Origin: Thalassospira lucentensis MCCC 1A00383 = DSM 14000
GTDB taxonomy: Bacteria > Pseudomonadota > Alphaproteobacteria > Rhodospirillales > Thalassospiraceae
Direction: 5' to 3'
Assembly: GCF_000421265.1 (NCBI RefSeq)
Contig: NZ_ATWN01000013.1
Span: 1-64,000, forward strand
DNA: 64,000 bases
Positions 48,253 to 55,085 of the stretch are shown piece after piece (position 1 is the first letter of the stretch; the number at the start of each line of letters is the position of its first letter). The position numbers were made by a program, and so were the translations under genes. Under the pieces are notes generated by a model, which saw only the letters and a program-made list of their open reading frames with translations, ran no database searches and was not told where the DNA came from.

Positions 48253-49068
48253 TTAATCCTGATATTTTACCGGCACAGATGGGCTGCGCGCGATGAAGAA
48301 CGGATTACGAAAATCGGCCTTGCCGTAAACAAAACGCGACCCATCCATATTTTCAATCACACCACCCGCGGCCTTTAAAACTGCGTGGCCGGCCCCGATG
48401 TCCCATTCCATGGTCGGGCCAAGGCGCGGATACAGGTCCGCTTCACCGGCTGCCACCAAACAGAGTTTCAGCGAACTTCCCGCCGGGCGCAGTTCCTTGA
48501 CCGGAAGATCACCGAGAAACGCCTTCATCGCCTCTGGATCGCCGTGCGAGCGTGATCCGACGACAACAACCCCGTCTTCGGGCATGTCGCGCACCGTGAT
48601 GTCGGTGATGGTCGGGGTGACGTCGCCGTCGATCAGCTTGGCCCCACGCGGATCGCCGTAATAAAGCTTTTCAATCGCCGGGGCATAGACAACGCCCAGA
48701 ACCGGCTGACCCTTGGCGATCAGCGCGATATTGACCGTGAACTCACCATTGCGTTTGATAAATTCCTTGGTCCCATCCAGCGGATCGACCAGCCAGAAAA
48801 AATCCGTCTCGCCGTCAACATCGGGCACATCGCCCTTGGCAGCACTTTCCTCAGACACGATTTTAACGTCCGGGGTCAGGGCGCGCAGACCAGGCAAAAT
48901 GACCGCCTCGGCGGCGTCATCTGCCTCGGTCACCGGCGATGCATCTTCCTTGGAGCGCACATCGAAATCGGTTTTATAGATTTCCATCATCGCCGCACCG
49001 GCTTTGCGGGCAATTTCGATCAAACCGTTTTCAAGGGCATCGGCATCGGCGGGCAGGGCAATGGTCAT
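48253..49068 (-). CDS. cysQ: 3'(2'),5'-bisphosphate nucleotidase CysQ
   Basis: 271 residues. Inositol-monophosphatase fold with metal sites SPVTEADDAAEAVI, EES, LVDPLDGTKEFIKRNGEFTV and WDIGAGHAVLKAAGG. Hydrolyses 3'-phosphoadenosine 5'-phosphate, recycling the by-product of sulfate assimilation. Confidence 0.94.
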   Translation of the reverse strand: MTIALPADADALENGLIEIARKAGAAMMEIYKTDFDVRSKEDASPVTEADDAAEAVILPGLRALTPDVKIVSEESAAKGDVPDVDGETDFFWLVDPLDGTKEFIKRNGEFTVNIALIAKGQPVLGVVYAPAIEKLYYGDPRGAKLIDGDVTPTITDITVRDMPEDGVVVVGSRSHGDPEAMKAFLGDLPVKELRPAGSSLKLCLVAAGEADLYPRLGPTMEWDIGAGHAVLKAAGGVIENMDGSRFVYGKADFRNPFFIARSPSVPVKYQD

Positions 49069-49167
49069 TGCAATCTCATGTGTTGGCGTGAAATTTGTAT
49101 CGCAAAGGGCATAGGGAATTTTACTGCCAAGGTCCAGACCCTAAACGATGGACAACTGGGGTTTGCT

Positions 49168-49554
49168 TTATTTCCCGGCGATTGCGGCCTTGAATGCGGT
49201 GATCAAATCATGGTGAAGCTGATCATGGCCCGGCACAATGGGACCAGCATCTGGGGTTGGGGAAATACCGGCCACAATGTCGTTTTTCGCCAAATCAGGC
49301 AGCAGGCTTTCCATCAATTCCACCAGCGTAATCGCGGTTGGGACATAGCCGGTTTTGGCCGCATCTTCCCAGTGTGCGGCATCATCACGCGATGGGAAAA
49401 ATGGACAGAATTTCTGCCCGTCATCGCCGGGACACAGAAGCCAGCCATTGCGATAAAGCCCCCAAACCCCTTCGAAGGTGGCAACGGCACTCAGAAAATC
49501 GGCATAGCGGTTGTTTGGGTCTGTTGTTGCGGTGATGTTTGTAACGGTCGCGAT
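49168..49554 (-). CDS. DUF2750 family protein with no ATG/GTG/TTG start
   Basis: My own reading of the minus strand shows an uninterrupted frame from 49566 down to a TAA at 49168-49170 with a convincing protein: ITATTDPNNRYADFLSAVAT, then GVWGLYRNGWLLCPGDDGQK and FCPFFPSRDDAAHWED, which is the DUF2750 pattern. No ATG, GTG or TTG occurs before residue 80. AAAGGG (49563-49568) lies eight bases before an ATC at 49554, and another ATC at 49536 aligns with where family members begin. The frame is the same as the AMMECR1 gene upstream, directly after its TAA, so readthrough is the alternative. Function of DUF2750 is unknown. Confidence 0.75.
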   Translation of the reverse strand: MATVTNITATTDPNNRYADFLSAVATFEGVWGLYRNGWLLCPGDDGQKFCPFFPSRDDAAHWEDAAKTGYVPTAITLVELMESLLPDLAKNDIVAGISPTPDAGPIVPGHDQLHHDLITAFKAAIAGK

Positions 49555-49566
49555 GGTCTTGACCCT

Positions 49567-51048
49567 TTAATCGGAAGTTTTCCAGAAATCGTGCGTCTCG
49601 ATATCCTTACCCGAAATGCCGCGCGTGATAAACCGCTGGGCGCGCATGGTGGTAGACCAATGATCCATCGACAGGCCTGCCTTACGTTTTAAATGCGCCA
49701 GAAAATCGGCCGGTTCGGGCAATTGCTCCCACACTTGCGGCAGGAACAAGCCCCGGTTGTTGCCGTCCGACAGGATAATGCCATCCTCAAACGGGGTCAG
49801 CTTGGCAATCAGATCGGCCTCATCCTCAAACGGGAAATCACGTGCGGGGGATAAAACCGAAATCGAGATTTCCAGATCATCGGTCAAATCCGCTTCCTGC
49901 AATGGTGAAAATCTGGGGTCGGCAAACCCGGCCTTGAACGCATTTTCGCAAAGGTCCGTCGCCAAATCGCGATGCGCCATCACCGATCCGATACAGCCAC
50001 GAAGCTGCCCGGATTTCTTCAAGGTCACAAAACACGCACCGGGCTCCAAAAGGGCCGGGGACACAGATGATGTATCGGCGTTAAGCGGCCCGCCATGACG
50101 GATGCCGTGCCAGACCGATTGCCGTGCTAGATCAATCATCTCTGGCCCGTGTCGGGCCAAAAGCTGTTCGGTCGTACCGGTAAATCCGTCCGATGGTTCG
50201 GCGCGCGTATCGCGCTCACGCATCTTTTCCGATCCGGTGTAAACCGCCCATGCGCCGTAGCCGACAACGCGCGATTTATCCCCGGTCACATCGCCGGAAT
50301 TGCGCATGCCAAGCGTCTTGATCCGCATGCCGCGCTTGCGTGCAGACATCAACATCCCCGCAACCGGCAACGCCCCGCAGGCATCATTGCTATCAATGCC
50401 CTCGGCATCAAACCGCTCAATCATGTCGCGCGTGCGGTTGTCCATGTGGCGTGCGGTCTCATAATCATGGAAATGTGACAGGTCCGATGAAATCACAATC
50501 AAGGTTTCCGGCCCGCCCCAAAGTGCTTCAATCAACTCATGCACGTGGCGCGCGCCACAGCGACTGACCAGCAATGGCACAATCCCGATGTCGCTGTTTT
50601 CGCCAAACAGCCGCTGGATAAACGGCAACTCAATCTCAAGCCCGTGTTCTTGGCGGTGCGCATCATCCAAAATCTGAACCTGCGGCCACGAAAGGGCGGT
50701 CTGAAGCCCCGCCAAATCACACTTAACCGTGCCAAGCGGTGTGGCAAACCCATCGGCCTTGGCAAGGGCCACCCCCTGAAACGCCATGCGGTGCGCCGGA
50801 CCGACAATCACAATGCGTTTGATCTGGCCCTTAAGCGCGCGCACCGTGGCAAAGCCAAGGGCGGCAAGGCTGCCTGAAAACATCAACCCCGCATGGGGCA
50901 CAATGATCGCCTTGGGGATCGCGTCACCTTGGCCGTGTTCCGACTTAAAGGCGGCATCCAATAGCCCATCAATCTCGCTTCGCAAAAGATCGGCATCGGC
51001 CGGATAAAACGTCCCTGCAACGGCAGGCGGGCGGATGATGGTCGTCAT
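49567..51048 (-). CDS. Fused Memo-AMMECR1 protein (AmmeMemoRadiSam proteins B and A)
   Basis: 493 residues. N-terminal Memo domain: IRPPAVAGTFYPADADLLRS, KAIIVPHAGLMFSGSLAALG, EHGLEIELPFIQRLFGEN and VISSDLSHFHDYETA with the dioxygenase-like histidines. C-terminal AMMECR1 domain from about residue 300: GQLRGCIGSVMAHRDLATDL and AFKAGFADPRFSPLQEADL. The genes are often separate; here they are fused. The start overlaps the previous gene (ATGA). Biochemical role unknown; always found with a radical SAM protein, here at 51692. Confidence 0.93.
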   Translation of the reverse strand: MTTIIRPPAVAGTFYPADADLLRSEIDGLLDAAFKSEHGQGDAIPKAIIVPHAGLMFSGSLAALGFATVRALKGQIKRIVIVGPAHRMAFQGVALAKADGFATPLGTVKCDLAGLQTALSWPQVQILDDAHRQEHGLEIELPFIQRLFGENSDIGIVPLLVSRCGARHVHELIEALWGGPETLIVISSDLSHFHDYETARHMDNRTRDMIERFDAEGIDSNDACGALPVAGMLMSARKRGMRIKTLGMRNSGDVTGDKSRVVGYGAWAVYTGSEKMRERDTRAEPSDGFTGTTEQLLARHGPEMIDLARQSVWHGIRHGGPLNADTSSVSPALLEPGACFVTLKKSGQLRGCIGSVMAHRDLATDLCENAFKAGFADPRFSPLQEADLTDDLEISISVLSPARDFPFEDEADLIAKLTPFEDGIILSDGNNRGLFLPQVWEQLPEPADFLAHLKRKAGLSMDHWSTTMRAQRFITRGISGKDIETHDFWKTSD

Positions 51049-51674
51049 AGCCTCTTCCTGACGTAGTTGATGGTTTTCTTGACTAGAGTCTCTGGCGGTT
51101 TCTTCTTGGGCGGACTGAGATTAGTCCAAACGTACAATGGACCATGATATTCGACTTTTTTGACTTTGAATTTATTGCCGCATTTCGTGCACGCACATCG
51201 ATAATCCGCTGTCCAGTTCTTCGCATCTTCGACCTTATCTGAGATGATAATTAACCCTTCCTCTGCCTCCTTGTTTGGGTTGAAAAACGGGTTGCTCGGG
51301 TAAAGCTCACACTGACAGCCGGCGGAATCCTTAACAAATTTCAATTTCAGAAGTGCAAAACTCAAAGGGGAATTGTTGGTGATTAAGTCCGTGCCGCTAT
51401 CCTTGTCGATGTTTTTGGTTGCTTTCTTTATCGCCTGAATATGATCTGCAATTGATCGGAGCTCTTCCTCGTCGCGCAAATTCTTGACATCAAAAGATGC
51501 TTCCCAAACCTTTTGAGGATCGCCGGATAGAAGATTTTCCAAAATACTCAATGTGCTACCCTGAATTTTCGCGAGTTTTGTTACTGGAACGTGTCGAGCG
51601 ACCTGTCTGAAAAACCAAGACCTTTTGAAAAAGATAGCGATTGAGACTAGGTTTTCAAAGAGGAAGCTTTGCAA
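51045..51674 (-). CDS. AT-rich 209-residue protein with a zinc-ribbon-like CxCxxC
   Basis: 209 residues, noticeably richer in Lys, Asn and Ile and in AT than its neighbours. The C-terminal part contains CACTKCGNKFKVKKVEYHGP, resembling a zinc-binding knuckle, and a second pair CQCELYPSNPF. No signal peptide is evident, although the first 25 residues are hydrophobic. The start codon lies only 17 bases from that of the divergent radical SAM gene, and its stop overlaps the Memo-AMMECR1 start, so it is coupled to it. Function unknown; looks like an insertion into the AmmeMemoRadiSam locus. Confidence 0.65.
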   Translation of the reverse strand: MQSFLFENLVSIAIFFKRSWFFRQVARHVPVTKLAKIQGSTLSILENLLSGDPQKVWEASFDVKNLRDEEELRSIADHIQAIKKATKNIDKDSGTDLITNNSPLSFALLKLKFVKDSAGCQCELYPSNPFFNPNKEAEEGLIIISDKVEDAKNWTADYRCACTKCGNKFKVKKVEYHGPLYVWTNLSPPKKKPPETLVKKTINYVRKRL

Positions 51675-51691
51675 AGCGAAAGTCCCGCGCC

Positions 51692-52792
51692 ATGAATATG
51701 ACCACCCCGCAGGTCGATACCGTCCCCGGACGATACTGGCATCATCTCGATGATGGCCGCATCCAGTGCGATGTCTGCCCGCGTTTTTGCAAGCTCAAAG
51801 ACGGGCAGCGGGGCTTGTGCTTTGTCCGAGCGCGCCAAGACGATCAGATGGTTCTGACTACATGGGGTCGGTCATCTGGCTTTTGCATTGATCCGATTGA
51901 AAAGAAACCGCTCAACCACTTTTTGCCCGGCACCCCGATCCTGTCGTTTGGCACGGCGGGCTGTAACCTGACCTGCAAGTTCTGCCAAAATCACGAGATT
52001 TCCAAGGCGCGTCAGATGGATAAGCTGGGATCGCTGGCCACACCGGAAATGATCGCCCAAACCGCCAAGGACCACGGCTGTTCGGCGGTGGCCTTCACCT
52101 ATAACGACCCCGTGATCTTCCTTGAATATGCCGTCGATGTTGCCCAAGCCTGCCGCGAAGCGGGCATTCGCACCGTGGCCGTCACGGCGGGTTATATCGG
52201 CGATAAGGCGCGTGAAGAATTCTTTCGCCATATGGACGCGGCGAATGTCGATCTTAAGGGCTTTACCGAGGATTTCTATCACAAGCTTTGCTCGGCCCAC
52301 CTGAGTGATGTGCTCGAAACGCTAAAATACCTGAAACAGGAAACCGGGGTGTGGTTTGAACTGACCAATCTGGTGATCCCAGGTGAAAATGACGGCGACG
52401 GCGAATTTGACGCCATGACCAATTGGGTCCGCGAAAACCTTGGCCCCGATGTGCCGATGCATTTCACCGCCTTTCACCCCGACTGGAAAATGATGGACCA
52501 TCCGCGCACTCCGGCCCAAACCCTGATCCGGGCGCGCGACATCGCGATCAAAAACGGCATCCGCTATCCTTACGTCGGCAATGTCCATGACAAGTCGGCA
52601 TCAAGCACCTATTGCCATGGCTGTGGCGATCTTCTGATTGGCCGCGACTGGTATCAATTGTCGGACTGGAATCTTGATCCGAACGGCGCATGTAAAAGCT
52701 GCGGCACCCACTGCGGGGGCGTGTTTGCGCCCAAACCGGGCACATGGGGGCCAAAACGATTGCCCGTAAGGCTTAAATCGCCGGCGCAATGA
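51692..52792 (+). CDS. amrS: AmmeMemoRadiSam system radical SAM enzyme
   Basis: 366 residues from ATG 51692 (ATG 51698 is also possible). The radical SAM cysteines are in CNLTCKFCQNHEISKAR (CxxxCxxC). An N-terminal CDVCPRFCKLKDGQRGLC and a C-terminal cysteine cluster YCHGCGDLL ... CKSCGTHCGG could bind zinc or an auxiliary cluster. Related to pyruvate-formate-lyase activases. Its substrate is unknown. The final residues RLPVRLKSPAQ and downstream DNA recur at 53487. Confidence 0.93.
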   Translation: MNMTTPQVDTVPGRYWHHLDDGRIQCDVCPRFCKLKDGQRGLCFVRARQDDQMVLTTWGRSSGFCIDPIEKKPLNHFLPGTPILSFGTAGCNLTCKFCQNHEISKARQMDKLGSLATPEMIAQTAKDHGCSAVAFTYNDPVIFLEYAVDVAQACREAGIRTVAVTAGYIGDKAREEFFRHMDAANVDLKGFTEDFYHKLCSAHLSDVLETLKYLKQETGVWFELTNLVIPGENDGDGEFDAMTNWVRENLGPDVPMHFTAFHPDWKMMDHPRTPAQTLIRARDIAIKNGIRYPYVGNVHDKSASSTYCHGCGDLLIGRDWYQLSDWNLDPNGACKSCGTHCGGVFAPKPGTWGPKRLPVRLKSPAQ

Positions 52793-52811
52793 CGTTTTTT
52801 CTGGTGCATTG
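52747..52811 (+). repeat. Radical SAM 3'-end repeat, copy 1
   Basis: 65 bases spanning the end of the radical SAM gene and the first 19 downstream bases. It matches 53487-53551 with about seven mismatches. This copy is the native one because it is in frame with the whole gene. Confidence 0.85.
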
Positions 52812-52880
52812 TTGCACATACCCGAGGATTGGCTGTTTGAACACGGCTGCGATGACATATCGCTGATCACGAATGGTTAA
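52806..52880 (+). pseudogene. Fragment of the GNAT gene
   Basis: Translated, this reads PEDWLFEHGCDDISLITNG then stop, matching the AEDWLFEQGCDDISLTTGAD segment of the acetyltransferases at 53603 and 57735. It is joined to the radical SAM tail at GCATTG (52806-52811), a hexamer shared by the tail repeat (53546-53551) and the acetyltransferase (53879-53884), which points to a deletion through microhomology. Confidence 0.8.
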
Positions 52881-53532
52881 AGCAAAAACGATGTCTCCTA
52901 TAGAGCGCACCCGTACTCAGAAAACCGTAAAGGAAAGTACTTTTTATGATTTTGTCTTCCTGATCGGTCCCGGTGGCGTCGGCAAGACAACGACTGGAAA
53001 ACACCTATCGGATCGTATCGGTTATGATTTCGTCGATCTTGATGAGTATTTCTGTTCGGAAGTTGCAAATATCCGTAATTTTATTTCCGACTTTGGGTAT
53101 CGCGAATATGTAATTATGAATTCGCGTTGCTTTAACGACGTCATTAATAAGTGTCGCTCCAATACGGTGATTTCACTTTCTTCTGGGTTTTTGATTTTTG
53201 AGGAGGCCGATGAGGTTGTTGAGGCGAACCGAGAATATATTCGGCGTTTAGGTGTTGCAGTATTGCTCGTTCCTTCTCTGGACCACCAAAAGGCGGCAGA
53301 CATAGTCGCGAAGCGCCAAGTTGGCCGTGGATTTGGGTTAAATGAGGCAGAAGAACGCAAGAAATTCCTTGAACGGATAAAAATTTACGAAGGATTTTCG
53401 AAGCATACCGCGCTATCAGGCGGTTGCCCGGCGGATACCGTTGATCAGATTGCTCAAATGCTGGATTTCAACATCCGCCAGAACAAGGGGCCACAACGGC
53501 TTCCGGTACGGCTTAAATCGCCCGCGCAATGA
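52873..53532 (+). CDS. Shikimate-kinase-like P-loop kinase with a captured C-terminus
   Basis: 219 residues from ATG 52873 (ATG 52891 is an alternative). Walker A LIGPGGVGKTTTGKHLSDRI, the shikimate-kinase DLDEYF acid and IRNFISDFGYREY are clear, and SSGFLIFEE replaces the usual shikimate-binding GGG loop, so the substrate may differ. The gene is AT-rich. The last 15 residues (KGPQRLPVRLKSPAQ) are not kinase sequence: they come from the second copy of the radical SAM 3' end, entered in the same frame. Whether the original C-terminus was lost cannot be seen. Confidence 0.75.
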   Translation: MVKAKTMSPIERTRTQKTVKESTFYDFVFLIGPGGVGKTTTGKHLSDRIGYDFVDLDEYFCSEVANIRNFISDFGYREYVIMNSRCFNDVINKCRSNTVISLSSGFLIFEEADEVVEANREYIRRLGVAVLLVPSLDHQKAADIVAKRQVGRGFGLNEAEERKKFLERIKIYEGFSKHTALSGGCPADTVDQIAQMLDFNIRQNKGPQRLPVRLKSPAQ

Positions 53533-53551
53533 CGTTTTTTCTGGTGCATTG
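53487..53551 (+). repeat. Radical SAM 3'-end repeat, copy 2
   Basis: 65 bases matching 52747-52811 with about seven mismatches, fused in frame to the kinase gene and followed by the intact upstream region of the acetyltransferase. The divergence is larger than expected for a recent tandem duplication and suggests a copy from a related strain. Confidence 0.85.
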
Positions 53552-53602
53552 CGCCTGCTTGGCTAAAGTGCCGCCGGTTAAGGGCGTATTGGGATAAAAT
53601 AC

Positions 53603-54031
53603 ATGGCCGGACTGAAAATTCGCAAAGCACGGACCGGCGATGTCGGGGCAATTTTCGCCATCCGAAGCCGCGTGCGCGAAAACCACCTGTCGCTCAGCCA
53701 ACTTGCCGAACGCGGCATCACCAAATCGGCCTTTGGTAAATGGTTGACGGACGGCTACGGCATCTGGATTGCCGATCTGGATGGTTCGGCGGCGGGCTTT
53801 GCCATCGCCATCCCGGCTGAGTCGACGTTATGGGCCCTGTTCGTCGATCCCGATTTTGAAGGGCGCGGTGTTGGTGCGGCATTGTTGCGCATGGCCGAGG
53901 ATTGGCTGTTTGAACAGGGATGCGATGACATATCGCTGACCACCGGGGCCGATCCCAAAAACCGCGCGCATGGCTTTTACGAAATGCACGGCTTAATCAG
54001 CGCCCATTGCTCGTCGGAAAGCCAGAATTGA
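53603..54031 (+). CDS. GNAT acetyltransferase, copy 1, 3'-truncated
   Basis: 142 residues. Residues 1-130 are a GNAT domain (acetyl-CoA loop DPDFEGRGVGAALLRMAEDW), identical at 121 of 130 positions to the copy at 57735. After YEMHG the frame enters a foreign transposase fragment read backwards, giving the unrelated tail LISAHCSSESQN. The lost C-terminus makes function doubtful. Likely a partial copy with a damaged end. Confidence 0.8.
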   Translation: MAGLKIRKARTGDVGAIFAIRSRVRENHLSLSQLAERGITKSAFGKWLTDGYGIWIADLDGSAAGFAIAIPAESTLWALFVDPDFEGRGVGAALLRMAEDWLFEQGCDDISLTTGADPKNRAHGFYEMHGLISAHCSSESQN

Positions 54032-54054
54032 CCCTTCATGTTACGGAACTCCAT
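53993..54054 (-). pseudogene. N-terminal fragment of a second transposase
   Basis: On the minus strand the sequence from ATG 54054 reads MEFRNMKGQFWLSDEQWALI, the start of an IS5-superfamily transposase, and ends abruptly at the acetyltransferase junction near 53992. It is different from the transposase of the IS element 54 bases away. It explains the truncated acetyltransferase. Confidence 0.7.
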
Positions 54055-54107
54055 ATGTTGCGCTCCAGATCATTGAATCTAATAAATGTTAATGAGTTTT
54101 GACCCTA

Positions 54108-54958
54108 GGGCCAATCGACATTTAATTGATGGGATTCCCAAAGCGTCCCAATTTTGATTCACTGTCACCGCTTTAGCGGTTAGTGGAGAATAAATGAAAC
54201 GCTACGAACTGAGTCCTGATCAATGGCGGAGAATTGACCCCCTCATTCCCGGTAAGGAAGGGGACCGGGCCGGGGCCGCAGCGGCAAGAACAACCTTCAA
54301 TTTGTCAATGGCGTGCTTTGGGTTTTGCGCAGTGGTGCCCACTGGCATGACTTGCCGGAGCGGTACGGCAAGTGGAAAACAGTCCATAAGCGTTTTACGC
54401 GATGGGCCAAGGCTGGGGTGTGGGAAGAGATTTTCGATGCTCTCGTCGAAGCGCCCGATAATGAATATCTCATGATCGATTCAACAATTGTTCGGGCCCA
54501 TCAGCAGGCTGCGACGGGAAAGGGGGGCAGAACGAGGCTTTGGGGCGTTCCCGAGGAGGACTGAGCACCAAAATCCACATGTGTGTCGATGCTCTTGGAC
54601 GTCCTTTGCGTTTGATTCTGAGCGGTGGACAGCGTAACGACTGTACAAAAGCTCTTGAACTGATCGACGGGTTCCCTCCCTCGCATGTGCTGGCGGACAA
54701 GGGCTATGACACTCAGGAAATACTGGATGCCATCACCGCCATGGAGGCTGTTGCAGTTATTCCACCAAGATCCAATCGCAAGCAGCAGCGGGAATACGAC
54801 AAGGAAATCTATAAGCACAGAAATGTTGTCGAGCGCACGTTTAACAAGCTCAAGCACTGGAGAAGGCTGGCCACACGATATGACCGCAAGGCCTGCCATT
54901 ATCTCTCTTTCGTCTATATTGCCGCAGCTACTCTATGGATGTAAATGTCGATTCAGCC
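54108..54958 (+). mobile_element. IS5/IS427-type insertion sequence, about 851 bp
   Basis: Ends are imperfect 17-bp inverted repeats: GGGCCAATCGACATTTA at 54108-54124 and TAAATGTCGATTCAGCC at 54942-54958, sharing 14 of 17 positions. Each end is flanked by TA (54106-54107 and 54959-54960), fitting the 2-bp target duplication of this group. Length and transposase match IS427-group elements. The right repeat overlaps the transposase stop codon. Confidence 0.85.
54194..54944 (+). pseudogene. IS427-type transposase, frameshifted
   Basis: The N-terminus (MKRYELSPDQWRRIDPLIPG) and the next part ([20 protein letters not shown]) are in different frames; one base appears lost in a GC run near 54260-54275 (GGGCCGGGG region). 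ORFA then ends [20 protein letters not shown]...WGVPEED, and ORFB begins overlapping it ([20 protein letters not shown]) with the catalytic DKGYDTQEILD and VVERTFNKLKHWRRL. ORFA to ORFB is normally joined by programmed frameshifting in this group, but the first shift disrupts the element, unless it is a sequencing error. Confidence 0.8.
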
Positions 54959-55085
54959 TAGGGCTATCTAAAATTACTAAAGATGAAAGACATTTGGATG
55001 TAACATTCGCGATATTATAATGGTGAATACTTCGCTTGTTTTTTTTCTGGCGATTTATAATATCAATTATATTTTAATTTTACGT

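Noticed and set aside
49078-49692. 204-codon plus-strand open frame downstream of cysQ
   Set aside because: It is antisense to the DUF2750 gene and the end of the AMMECR1 gene; its translation has no family character.
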